Notes under the pieces: model-generated | The model's database searches: none | The model's input: only the letters and a program-made list of their open reading frames with translations | Told to the model about the DNA's origin: nothing | Shown here: one piece after another, positions 10,522 to 19,909 of the stretch | Position numbering within the stretch: position 1 is the first letter of the stretch | How the letters are laid out: the number at the start of each line of letters is the position of its first letter | From: Dehalococcoidia bacterium | Lineage (GTDB): Bacteria > Chloroflexota > Dehalococcoidia > Lucifugimonadales > Lucifugimonadaceae | Length of the DNA: 45,382 nt | Direction: 5' to 3' | Assembly: GCA_002723375.1 (NCBI GenBank) | Contig: PBNX01000020.1 | Coordinates: 1-45,382 of the forward strand | Translations under genes and position numbers: made by a program

Positions 10522-12150
10522 ATGACAAAGTATATCTTTGTGACAGGAGGAGTTGTTAGTTCCCTTGGGAAAGGGATTGTATCCGCATCTGTTGGAAGAA
10601 TCCTCAAGAACAAAAACATTAATGTTTCTATTATGAAACTAGACCCCTATCTCAATGTAGATCCTGGCACTATGTCTCCATTTCAGCATGGAGAGGTGTT
10701 TGTAACTTCAGATGGATCAGAAACTGACCTTGACTTAGGTCATTATGAAAGATTTATAAATGAAGAACTTAACAAATATTCTAGTACAACTGCAGGCGCA
10801 ATATATAGAGAGATAATTGAAAACGAAAGAGATGGAAAATATCTTGGGGGGACTATTCAAACTATCCCTCATGTAACAAACCTCATTAAAGAAAAGATAT
10901 TTCTAGCTGCAGAAAAAAGTAATTCTGAAGTTATGATTGTTGAAGTTGGAGGAACAATTGGTGACATTGAAGGGCAACCATTTATAGAAGCTATCAGACA
11001 AATAAGAAGTGAGTTTGGTCAGGAAAATTCTTTATTTTTACATTTGACACTTTTACCTAAATTGGGTGCTACTGGGGAGGTTAAAACAAAACCTACTCAA
11101 CATAGTGTGAATTCATTAAGAGGTATGGGTATTCAGCCAGATTTTTTAGTCTGCAGGAGTGACGATGAAATAGATAACGAAATTAAAGATAAACTTTCTC
11201 TTCATTGCGATGTTAAATTAGAAAGGGTTTTTTCTTTAGAAACTTTAGACACAATATATGCAGTTCCATTAGCTCTTGAAGCCCAGCAGTTAGGAGACAA
11301 GATTTCTGATTTCTTAAATTTAAATCCTGATAAATCTGACCTGAAAAGCTGGGAAGATATGGTAAATGCCATAAGATCTGAAAAAAAATTATTAAAAATT
11401 GGAATTATTGGAAAATATACATCATTAGAAGATTCCTACCTTTCGGTTAAAGAAGCTGTAATGCATTCAGGAATTAAACATCAGGTTAATGTTGAAATTG
11501 ATTGGATATTATCGGACGAGCTTGAAGAAGGAGATATTGAGACTAAGTTGAGTGGATTATCAGGTATTATCGTTCCGGGAGGTTTTGGTCCTAGAGGAAT
11601 TGATGGAATGGTAGCATGTGCTAATTTTGCAAGAGTAAATAATATTCCTTATTTAGGCCTCTGCCTTGGAATGCAAATAATGGTTATAGAATTTGCTAGA
11701 AATGTATTGAAATACGAAGATGCTAATTCTACAGAATTTGATCCAGAATCAAATTATCCGGTTATTAACTTTATTCCTGGACAAGAAGATTTAAAAGAGA
11801 CTGGAGCTAGTATGAGATTAGGAAATTATCCATGCATCATTAGCGAAGGCTCAAAAGTATCTGAACTCTACAGCTCTCCTGAAATAATTGAGAGGCATAG
11901 GCATAGATACGAAGTAAACAACGACTTTAAAGATCAATTTAAGACTAATGGGTTAATAGATAGTGGAATTTCTCCAGATGCTAAATTAGTAGAGATAATG
12001 GAAGTTGAAGGTCATCCATTTATGATTGGCAGCCAGTTTCATCCGGAGTTTTTATCTAGGCCTGACCAATCTCATCCTTTATTCAACGGATTTATATCAG
12101 CTTCTATTAATACAATTATTAAAGGTGATCAGATCAGACTTATTAATTAG
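10522..12150 (+). CDS. pyrG: CTP synthase
   Basis: MTKYIFVTGGVVSSLGKGIVSASVGRILKNKNINVSIMKLDPYLNVDPGTMSPFQHGEVFVTSDG... plus GATase domain YLGLCLGMQ. ATG at 10522 preferred over the upstream TTG at 10489 of the ORF track. Confidence 0.98.
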   Translation: MTKYIFVTGGVVSSLGKGIVSASVGRILKNKNINVSIMKLDPYLNVDPGTMSPFQHGEVFVTSDGSETDLDLGHYERFINEELNKYSSTTAGAIYREIIENERDGKYLGGTIQTIPHVTNLIKEKIFLAAEKSNSEVMIVEVGGTIGDIEGQPFIEAIRQIRSEFGQENSLFLHLTLLPKLGATGEVKTKPTQHSVNSLRGMGIQPDFLVCRSDDEIDNEIKDKLSLHCDVKLERVFSLETLDTIYAVPLALEAQQLGDKISDFLNLNPDKSDLKSWEDMVNAIRSEKKLLKIGIIGKYTSLEDSYLSVKEAVMHSGIKHQVNVEIDWILSDELEEGDIETKLSGLSGIIVPGGFGPRGIDGMVACANFARVNNIPYLGLCLGMQIMVIEFARNVLKYEDANSTEFDPESNYPVINFIPGQEDLKETGASMRLGNYPCIISEGSKVSELYSSPEIIERHRHRYEVNNDFKDQFKTNGLIDSGISPDAKLVEIMEVEGHPFMIGSQFHPEFLSRPDQSHPLFNGFISASINTIIKGDQIRLIN

Positions 12151-12307
12151 TATAAGAAATTTGCAACTCATATAAATTTATGTGAAGATAAATAAACCAA
12201 TTACAGAATTTCTTTCTTAATTTGGTTCCAATTTTTAAAAATCATGAAACCTAATCAAAAGAGATTCTTTCAATAAATTAAATCTATTCATTATAGGAAT
12301 AAATAAA

Positions 12308-13687
12308 TTGGCTACACCAAAATCAAAAAGTACAAAAAAATCTACGACCAAAAAAGAATCAACCAAAAAAGCTGAGTTAAATTCTGACATTGGAATTTTA
12401 AAGAGGCATGAGGTTGACGATATGGCCATAGATGAAGTTATTAAATTTGCTAAAAAATCTGGAGTCGACTATCCCGAGGATATAGATATGAATGATAGGG
12501 TTAGCATTGTTCTTCCTGTTCTTTCTCATTTTGCTCAAGAAGAGGAATTGCTTCTTGGATTCGGAATACTTGATATATTGAGTGACGGCTATGGATTCTT
12601 AAGAAATCCTGACACAGAAGATAATAAAGATGATATTTATGTTTCTCAATCTCAAGTAAGAAGATTCAATCTTCGAAAAGGAGATAAAGTTGCTGGGCAG
12701 GTTAGGCAACCTAAAGAAAAAGAAAGATATTACGGTTTAACAAAAGTAGAAATGGTAAATGGGTATGACCCAGAATCATCACAGATGAAGGAAAGGCCAA
12801 ATTTTGAAAAACTTACTCCAATTTATCCTAATGAAAGACTTACTTTAGAAACAGGTAATAAGCCTTTTTCTTCAAGACTCATAGATATATTTTCTCCAAT
12901 TGGTAAAGGTCAAAGAGCTTTAATTGTTGCTCCTCCAAAAGCTGGAAAAACAATTTTATTAAAAGAGATAGCTAGAGGAATAAGTGAAAATCATCCCGAA
13001 GTGGAACTTTTTGTTGCATTAATTGGAGAAAGACCTGAAGAGGTTACGGATATGAAAAGATCGGTAACAGGTAAAGTATTCAGTTCTACCTTTGATGAGC
13101 CTGTTGAAGATCATTGCAGAACTGCCGAAAGATCTATGGTTGAAGCTAAGCGTGCAGTTGAGGCAGGAAAAGACGTTGTTGTTCTTTTAGATAGTTTAAC
13201 CAGGCTTGCAAGAGCTCATAACTTGAACACACAAAGTAGCGGAAGAACTTTATCAGGTGGAATGGATCCTCTTGCTCTTTATCCTCCCAAACAATTTTTT
13301 GGTGCTGCTAGAAATTTTGAAGAACTTGGAAGTTTAACAATAATTGCCACATGCCTTGTTGATACTGGAAGTAGACTAGATGATTTAATTTATGAAGAAT
13401 TTAAAGGCACAGGAAATATGGAGCTTCACCTTGATAGAAGGTTATCTGAACAAAGAGTATGGCCGGCAATAGAAATTTCTAAAAGCGGCACAAGAAACGA
13501 AGACAATTTGCTTGATGAATTTACTATGAAGCAAGTTACCTTGCTTAGAAGAATGATTGCTTTGTCTAATTCTCATTCTGACGCATCTTCTGACCCAACA
13601 GCTCTGACCCAAAAGATACTTAATGCAATGGGGAAAACTCCAAGCAATAAAGAATTCTTAAAAGTAGAGAGCTGGATAAAAGACTAA
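12308..13687 (+). CDS. rho: transcription termination factor Rho
   Basis: [38 protein letters not shown]...[23 protein letters not shown]...[17 protein letters not shown] start. Confidence 0.97.
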   Translation: MATPKSKSTKKSTTKKESTKKAELNSDIGILKRHEVDDMAIDEVIKFAKKSGVDYPEDIDMNDRVSIVLPVLSHFAQEEELLLGFGILDILSDGYGFLRNPDTEDNKDDIYVSQSQVRRFNLRKGDKVAGQVRQPKEKERYYGLTKVEMVNGYDPESSQMKERPNFEKLTPIYPNERLTLETGNKPFSSRLIDIFSPIGKGQRALIVAPPKAGKTILLKEIARGISENHPEVELFVALIGERPEEVTDMKRSVTGKVFSSTFDEPVEDHCRTAERSMVEAKRAVEAGKDVVVLLDSLTRLARAHNLNTQSSGRTLSGGMDPLALYPPKQFFGAARNFEELGSLTIIATCLVDTGSRLDDLIYEEFKGTGNMELHLDRRLSEQRVWPAIEISKSGTRNEDNLLDEFTMKQVTLLRRMIALSNSHSDASSDPTALTQKILNAMGKTPSNKEFLKVESWIKD

Positions 13688-13722
13688 ATTCTTTAAAAAA
13701 AATCACTTAATTAGTAAAAAAA

Positions 13723-13764
13723 GTAGTTTTTTGTAGTTTTTTGTGGTTTTTTGTGGTTTTTTTT
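13723..13764. repeat. Decameric tandem repeat GTRGTTTTTT (4 copies): T-tracts phased at 10 bp
   Basis: GTAGTTTTTT GTAGTTTTTT GTGGTTTTTT GTGGTTTTTT(TT), read directly. Confidence 0.9.
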
Positions 13765-13775
13765 AAGTTTTATCG

Positions 13776-13803
13776 TTGACAATTACTCAGGACAACTTAT
13801 ATT
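13776..13803 (+). promoter_or_regulatory. Candidate sigma70-type promoter for the S-layer-like gene
   Basis: TTGACA (13776-13781), 16-nt spacer, TATATT (13798-13803); directly downstream of the phased T-tracts. Confidence 0.65.
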
Positions 13804-13907
13804 CTTAACGTAATTTTAATTTAGAAGTGTTGCAAGGAATAGCTAACTTTGCTCACTTTAATTAAATTAAAACTAATAAAATAATATTAAATGTTAGTAA
13901 GGATTAC

Positions 13908-13937
13908 TTGACATACTATGTGTGTTATGAAATTATC
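13908..13937 (+). promoter_or_regulatory. Possible second, weaker promoter in the leader
   Basis: TTGACA at 13908-13913 followed about 17 nt later by AATTAT; -10 match is poor. Confidence 0.3.
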
Positions 13938-14152
13938 TGAACGATAAGCAGGCGTTTTGTCTGGTTTTTCTAGTTGCGACTAGGATTAACTAAGAAGCCT
14001 CTTATATAACATTAGGTCGCAAAATTAAATAAGACTTTTAATAAACAAAACCGTATCGTGTCCGGATTTTTAACTGGCACGTAGGGATAAAAAGGAGACT
14101 TTTAGACAACATGTCTATAATAATCCGGAAAAAGGTAAAGGGGGAAAACAGA

Positions 14153-17100
14153 GTGAAAAAGATCATCTCTGCAAGAGTCCTGGGTGGAATGGCTGTTATG
14201 ATGTTGGTAGTTGCGTCCATCGTTGGATTCAATCAACAAACCGATACGGCTCAAGCAGCAGCAACAGGTTCGATCAACTTGGTTAACAATTGGTCTAAAC
14301 TGTCAACTGCAACGAGCCCATCTAAGTTAGCCTCGTTATATGGTGGTAGTACACCTTCTTATGTTGGAAGCGGTAAGAGCCTATATGCTACTTACACTTC
14401 TTCAGGAAGGCACATCATGTCAGGGTCTAACCAATTAGTTATTGAGGTTGTCGATTCAGACCTTAACGCAGCTGTCGTTAAGAGTACTATCGTGCTCCTC
14501 AAGGGTGGACACTCTAACTCAAGTACACTGATTACCAGCTATGACGCTGAGCAAGCAAGTGGAGACAATGAGAAAGCCATCCCAATTATTGATACAAATA
14601 GTGACGGTGTAATTACTGGTGCTGACCTTACATTTGCATGTAGGTGGTTAGGATCTGGTTACTCTGAAGGCGCTGCAACTAGCAACGATGGTATTCCAAC
14701 TGCATTTTATGATGGAACATACGCACCTACTGCTAGGGCAACCGCTGACTCACTACTAGACGGAACTTCCATTAAGAATGGTCCAACTGGAGCTACATCA
14801 GCAAACGTTATAACTGATGCTACTGCAGGTACAACCGCACTTGGTAGAGACGGAGTTTTATCTGACATGACATTGAGCGACAAGACTCTTGCGCGAGATG
14901 TTGTAATGGGTAACTTCAACAAATCACCTAAGTGTTCAGCTGCTACAAGTTCGTTAATCGCACTTACTGTTTCTGACGCTGGTGACCCAGATGCTAATGG
15001 TGGTAACGGAAGATCAGCGATCTTCTCTATTATCACTGGTACTAATGCAATAGCTGATAACAGTACTAAAGGTTACATACCTGGCGGTGCTGTTGCTAAC
15101 GCTGATGATACAGATGGTACAACGCAAAACGTTGTTGCTGGATTAGTACAGTGGAAGACTTCAAGAGTTAATACAACAACTGCTTCTGTATGGAGTGGTG
15201 TTGTTTCATCTTCGAACGCTATAAACATTCTATTGACAGAGACTGGTAGAAACACCGGTGTATTCAATGGAATTGTTAACCTGTTTGATAATGAGAATAC
15301 TGAGATGCCTTTTGGTATGCAAGGAGACGTTGGTGTCGTAGTATCTGCGACTGGTGACCAGTCTGCTTGGCCAACAGGTTCTTTCGGTCAAAATGTTGGC
15401 GGAGCTACTTGTTCCGGTGACTGTGCTACTGGTTTAGGTAGAGGTGGACACTCAGTAACCTCTACATTGGCAGTAAAAGATGGTGGAACAGTTTATGCTA
15501 AGTACGTCGATGCTGCTGATGCTGATGGCAATACTAGCCAGAGCAGAGAGGTTACAGCAAAAATTGACGCGACTGTACCATCAGTTGCAATTAACTCTCC
15601 GGCACACGGATCTGAGAATCAGACAAGAACTCCTGCGTTTAGCGTGACAGCTACAGAAGCTGCCAGTGGTCTAGATGTAAGTGGAGCTCTTCTAATTGTT
15701 CAGGAAGGTGCTGAGACTGATAACGGTACTGGTGAGGACGGATCTGTTGGTGCTACCAATGGTATAGACGTTATGACTACTAGTACTATTCACAATGGAA
15801 ATACATGTACTGCTAGAGGTTCTGGAGTAGACTGTGCCGGTGGAGACTGGCTAGTTGCATCACTTCACGTTCTTACTGGTGGTGACATTACATTAAGTAC
15901 TTCAACTGACGAAGACGGAGTATCTCCAGCTACTAGAGTAGCTTCATCTGTTACTGTAAACAGAGGAACTGCTTCTGATGGAGTTTCATCATTAACTTAC
16001 ACTTACACTCCAAGTTCAGCACTACCTCTAGGAGCTAACACTCCTGTGGATCACTGGATTGACTTCCAGGGTGTTGCGACTGACTTGTCGGGTAACGTAG
16101 GTTATACTGACTCAAATTCGACAGCAAGTGCTGGTGTGCTAGCTAAATATGGTGCACACCACATTAAGATTGATCAAAAACTTCCTTCACTATCAGCTGC
16201 ATACACTGGTTGGTGGTGGGATACTAGTATTGATTCTGCTAATAAGACTCACAAACACACTTCAACTAAAGCTAACACTATGGTTGTAGAGTTTGACGGT
16301 AATATTACAGGTATCGATGCTACTGACTTCCAAATCACATTTGATGACGGAACAACACACACACCTACGGAAGCTGTAATTCATTCAGCCCTTCCTACCC
16401 AAGTGTTCTTGGCACTAGGTGCTTCAATGTCAGCTGACAACACTCCAAAAGTGTCGTTAGTTGGATCTGTTGCGGACATAGCAGGTAACTCTACGTCTAC
16501 AGGATCTCTTGCTGGAGCAACTGACAAGATTCACCCAACTGTTACTGCTACATTGAGTGGTGGAACAGGTACAGGTACAGGTGCGTTGGAAACTGCTGCT
16601 GACTTAACTAAGTCCTCAATGGTTCTAACAGTGACTTCTGACGAAGAATTAGTATCTAACCCTAAGGTTGATGTTTACGACCTAGGTATGGCTAAGGCTG
16701 GTCAGACAGGAAACGAGTACTCAGGTGCTTGTGGAGCTGTAAGCACTTGTGGATTTGGTGGATCAGCAATTGAGGTTACTAACTACAACGTTAGAACTCT
16801 TAACAAGTCACTAGGTACCCCAGTAGATACTTGGGATAAAGATGGTGACGGTGTTTCAAGATCTAACCCAGCCTCATCATCTACTGTTGACGGAAACTCT
16901 GCGGGTGTAATTTTGGATGCTTCCATGACTGCTCAAGGAACTAAGACATTCAAATACACTATTAACGCTGCATCTGGTACGCCAGGTACAGACGGAGATA
17001 AGACAGTAGTTGTTACTGCTAAAGATAAAGCTACAGCAGCTAACATAACAATCCATGGTTCTATATCATCATCGGCATCATACTTGGTGTTCAACTTAGA

Positions 17101-17980
17101 TGATACTGCTCCTGCATTGGCTATAACGCCAGCAGCGGGTAGCACTACTACTCAAACCAAGCCATACATTGTGCTTGACTACAGTACTGGTGAGGACAAC
17201 AAAGTAACTATTAATACTGCTACTTTGGATGGAACTAGCATTGCTGCTGACTTGTCTACTACAGACAATAAGAAGTTCTACTACGTACCGTCTACAGCAT
17301 TAGCAGCCGGCGTTCACAAAATTGTTGCGAAAGCCACTGACTATGCTGGAAACGCAAGTAGTGAATCAAGTAAAGAATTCACAGTTGCAGCCAGAAAAGA
17401 CTTCAAGTTGACGTTACTTGCTGGTTGGAACGCGAAATCAGTACCATCGGATCCAGTTGATCCGTCTATCGACTCAGTATTCTCGAATGCTGGTGTAGAT
17501 ATGGTTCTTACGTACAATGACCACCAGTGGTCAAGTGCAACTAAGGACTCTGGTTCTGGTAAATTCGTTGGATCATTGACTTCTATACACTCAGGACATG
17601 GTTACTGGGTACACAATAACAACTTTGCAAGCCAATCGGTTGCACTAGTAGGTCCAGTTGAACCTTCTGCAGGTTCCCCTCCAGCAGTGGTTACTATCCC
17701 TACAGTGGCTGGATGGAACTTTGTAGGTGTTACTGATGTAACCAGAGCTAATACTGAAGGTTCTGATGGCACAGCGATTAAAACTGCAAACCTATACTTT
17801 GGTAACTTAAAGGATAATGTAGCGGGCGGACACGACATCGTGTACAGCTACGATACTACTAACCTTAAGTTTGCTGAGGTTGCCCATGGTTCTAACGTAT
17901 CTACGGGTGAAGGATTGTGGATCTACATAGTTCCTGGTTCAGATGGATCGATCTTACCGATCGTACCACCTGCTCCGTAA
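14153..17980 (+). CDS. S-layer-like/giant secreted surface protein with Ig-like modules
   Basis: GTG at 14153 preceded by AAAGGTAAAGGGGG (Shine-Dalgarno-like) gives VKKIISARVLGGMAVMMLVVASIVGFNQQTDTAQAA, a clean signal peptide. Ig-like segments (DATVPSVAINSPAHGSENQTRTPAFSVTATE; DDTAPALAITPAAGSTTTQTKPYIVLDY). Tandem C-terminal GWN...GYWV / GWN...GLWIY modules. Visibly more C/G-rich third positions than the neighbours. Confidence 0.8.
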   Translation: MKKIISARVLGGMAVMMLVVASIVGFNQQTDTAQAAATGSINLVNNWSKLSTATSPSKLASLYGGSTPSYVGSGKSLYATYTSSGRHIMSGSNQLVIEVVDSDLNAAVVKSTIVLLKGGHSNSSTLITSYDAEQASGDNEKAIPIIDTNSDGVITGADLTFACRWLGSGYSEGAATSNDGIPTAFYDGTYAPTARATADSLLDGTSIKNGPTGATSANVITDATAGTTALGRDGVLSDMTLSDKTLARDVVMGNFNKSPKCSAATSSLIALTVSDAGDPDANGGNGRSAIFSIITGTNAIADNSTKGYIPGGAVANADDTDGTTQNVVAGLVQWKTSRVNTTTASVWSGVVSSSNAINILLTETGRNTGVFNGIVNLFDNENTEMPFGMQGDVGVVVSATGDQSAWPTGSFGQNVGGATCSGDCATGLGRGGHSVTSTLAVKDGGTVYAKYVDAADADGNTSQSREVTAKIDATVPSVAINSPAHGSENQTRTPAFSVTATEAASGLDVSGALLIVQEGAETDNGTGEDGSVGATNGIDVMTTSTIHNGNTCTARGSGVDCAGGDWLVASLHVLTGGDITLSTSTDEDGVSPATRVASSVTVNRGTASDGVSSLTYTYTPSSALPLGANTPVDHWIDFQGVATDLSGNVGYTDSNSTASAGVLAKYGAHHIKIDQKLPSLSAAYTGWWWDTSIDSANKTHKHTSTKANTMVVEFDGNITGIDATDFQITFDDGTTHTPTEAVIHSALPTQVFLALGASMSADNTPKVSLVGSVADIAGNSTSTGSLAGATDKIHPTVTATLSGGTGTGTGALETAADLTKSSMVLTVTSDEELVSNPKVDVYDLGMAKAGQTGNEYSGACGAVSTCGFGGSAIEVTNYNVRTLNKSLGTPVDTWDKDGDGVSRSNPASSSTVDGNSAGVILDASMTAQGTKTFKYTINAASGTPGTDGDKTVVVTAKDKATAANITIHGSISSSASYLVFNLDDTAPALAITPAAGSTTTQTKPYIVLDYSTGEDNKVTINTATLDGTSIAADLSTTDNKKFYYVPSTALAAGVHKIVAKATDYAGNASSESSKEFTVAARKDFKLTLLAGWNAKSVPSDPVDPSIDSVFSNAGVDMVLTYNDHQWSSATKDSGSGKFVGSLTSIHSGHGYWVHNNNFASQSVALVGPVEPSAGSPPAVVTIPTVAGWNFVGVTDVTRANTEGSDGTAIKTANLYFGNLKDNVAGGHDIVYSYDTTNLKFAEVAHGSNVSTGEGLWIYIVPGSDGSILPIVPPAP

Positions 17981-18010
17981 AGGATCTATAAATAGATAGA
18001 CTTTACAGAA

Positions 18011-18040
18011 AGAGCCCTCGTTTGAGGGCTCTTTCTTATT
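18011..18040 (+). terminator. Rho-independent terminator of the S-layer-like gene
   Basis: AGAGCCCTC-GTTT-GAGGGCTCT (18011-18032) followed by TTCTTATTTTG. Confidence 0.88.
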
Positions 18041-18088
18041 TTGTATTATGTGAGTGGGATAATATTAATGTTTGATATAATTATATTT

Positions 18089-19180
18089 ATGGATATAAAT
18101 ATTAAGAAATTTAAATATTCAATTTTTTTTCTGTCAGCAGCATTGTTTACTATGCTTTCTTTATCTGTAATTAAGGCTGATAGTCATAATGTTGCTAACT
18201 TAGATTTTGATTTCTTTCCTAAATTTGTACATTACCAGGGTACTGTAACAGTGGCTGGGCAAAAACTTGAAAATATTGATACTGGTATCTCTAATTTAAA
18301 GATTGAATTTATCAGTCAGGCACAAAATGTCCAAATCAAAGGTGTAGATACTCCAGTTCCGGAGGGAACTTTTAAATTTTCTACAATATTTGGGGCTGAT
18401 ATTCCAGGTAAATATCATATAGATATTGGACCTGGCGTTCCTGGAAAAGTTATTTTTGATGTATATGCTGGTGGAGTAAAAGCAAATGAATCATTAACTT
18501 TCTTGCCTACAGCTGCAGATGGATGTAGGTTGAGCAATTGCATGAATGCAGCTCTTGATTTGACCGTTCCTACTATTCCTAGGCCAACTCCAACTCCAAT
18601 ACCTCCAACCCCAACTCCGCTACCAACTGTAAATCCAAGTTTATATTCTGGTCAAATTGCAATAGGTTCTGGTTCAGTACCTGACGGGATAGAGGTATAT
18701 GCAAAAATTCAGGACTATATCTCTGAAACAGTGCTTACAGAGGACGGCGGTTATTCCATTACTGTAAACCCAGAAACTATAAATTATCTGAACCAACCAA
18801 TTAAACTAGTTATTCAAGGAAATGAAAGTATTACTTCAGTTGCTTTTCAGGAAAATCAATTTATGACTGGTGTAAATTTTCTTTTTGCCGATTTTGAGAT
18901 TAAAGCTTCTAAGCCAGACCCAACCCCAACCCCAGAACCACTACCGACTCCTAAGCCAGAGACTATTATAGTTGTTGCTACTCCAACTCCTTCAAAAGTT
19001 GATTCTATTGCTGTAACTAAAGTAGATGAAGAACCTGCTGCTCCTGTTGCAGAAGGTGGCGGTTGTTCTGATGGAGGTGGATCATCATCTGTATCATTGT
19101 TCTCTGCATTGATATTAGGATTGCTAATTATTCTATCCAGAAGGATTAGAAAGCCTATTTTAGCTCTTATAAGGCTATAA
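18089..19180 (+). CDS. Secreted protein with Pro/Thr-rich linkers and a candidate C-terminal sorting/anchor signal
   Basis: MDINIKKFKYSIFFLSAALFTMLSLSVIKADS signal peptide (ATG 18089). PTPTPIPPTPTPLPT and PTPTPEPLPTPKP linkers. C-term GGGCSDGGGSSSVSLFSALILGLLIILSRRIRK. Confidence 0.7.
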   Translation: MDINIKKFKYSIFFLSAALFTMLSLSVIKADSHNVANLDFDFFPKFVHYQGTVTVAGQKLENIDTGISNLKIEFISQAQNVQIKGVDTPVPEGTFKFSTIFGADIPGKYHIDIGPGVPGKVIFDVYAGGVKANESLTFLPTAADGCRLSNCMNAALDLTVPTIPRPTPTPIPPTPTPLPTVNPSLYSGQIAIGSGSVPDGIEVYAKIQDYISETVLTEDGGYSITVNPETINYLNQPIKLVIQGNESITSVAFQENQFMTGVNFLFADFEIKASKPDPTPTPEPLPTPKPETIIVVATPTPSKVDSIAVTKVDEEPAAPVAEGGGCSDGGGSSSVSLFSALILGLLIILSRRIRKPILALIRL

Positions 19181-19807
19181 AATAGTTTTTCTAAGGTTTA
19201 ACACCTTTAGAGTCTCTTGAAGCCCTGATTTTGTTATATTCGCTTTGCTTACTGCCTCTTCTGATTGATGACCCAGCTCTTTTATCAGTTTTTGATATAT
19301 TTCTGAATTTTCACTATCAGAATCATTTTCTATAGGAATTAGCACTTGAGGATCAAGAGCACTAACAATTGAATTAATTGATTCCACTGTATTTTCTGAA
19401 GACGGATTACATATAACTGCAAGAATATCCACTTTTCCGATTGCCTCTGACACAGATGCAGGTATTGTTATCTTATTAATGTCTTGAACTAAGCAAATAC
19501 ATAAATTTTCACTTATCACTGAATAAATTGTTGTTTTTTCATCAATATTCTCAGTATTTAGCTTTATAGCTTGGCCTTGTATAGGAACGCCATTAATTTC
19601 ATATTCACCAGGCTCAAAAATTACATCTGTTGAGTCTATTATTTTACTTCTTGATATATCTTTACTTTCCTCATTTTGAAATATAACAATAGTATTATCG
19701 TCTTTTTGAGTTTCCTTATTTAATGAGTTGGGGGCGTGATTATATAGGATTAAACCTTGGGAGGTTTCTATTCTTAAACCCGAGTCTGAAATCCAAGATA
19801 TTCTCAT
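19175..19807 (-). CDS. Metallo-beta-lactamase-fold-like protein lacking the metal-binding residues
   Basis: MRISWISDSGLRIETSQGLILYN...VIFEPGEYEINGVPIQGQAIKL...VDILAVICNPSSENTVESINSIVSALDPQVLIPI follows the UlaG/YtxG-like MBL pattern, but no HxHxDH motif is present. Confidence 0.6.
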   Translation of the reverse strand: MRISWISDSGLRIETSQGLILYNHAPNSLNKETQKDDNTIVIFQNEESKDISRSKIIDSTDVIFEPGEYEINGVPIQGQAIKLNTENIDEKTTIYSVISENLCICLVQDINKITIPASVSEAIGKVDILAVICNPSSENTVESINSIVSALDPQVLIPIENDSDSENSEIYQKLIKELGHQSEEAVSKANITKSGLQETLKVLNLRKTIL

Positions 19808-19909
19808 TTATCTCCTTATGTATTAATAAACTTAGTTTTTTTACTTTTGTACTTTATAATAATACTTAATCTATACTAGTTAATCTAATATGAATAATTC
19901 CAAAAAATA

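Noticed and set aside
13918-13947. Mini-ORF MCVMKLSER* in the S-layer leader as a leader peptide
   Set aside because: No Shine-Dalgarno-like sequence; 9 codons occur readily by chance.
14111-14152. ATG at 14111 as the S-layer-like gene start
   Set aside because: It lies in a hairpin without a Shine-Dalgarno; GTG at 14153 has a strong one and yields a clean signal peptide.
14707-17838. Minus-strand ORFs inside the S-layer-like gene (14707-15036, 15073-15267, 16933-17145, 17602-17838)
   Set aside because: Shadow ORFs of a strongly codon-biased gene; low-complexity translations, no Shine-Dalgarno, no recognisable domains.
18560-18970. CCAACTCCAACTCC-type repeats in the 18089 gene as a regulatory DNA repeat
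   Set aside because: They encode in-frame Thr-Pro linkers; the protein-level explanation suffices.
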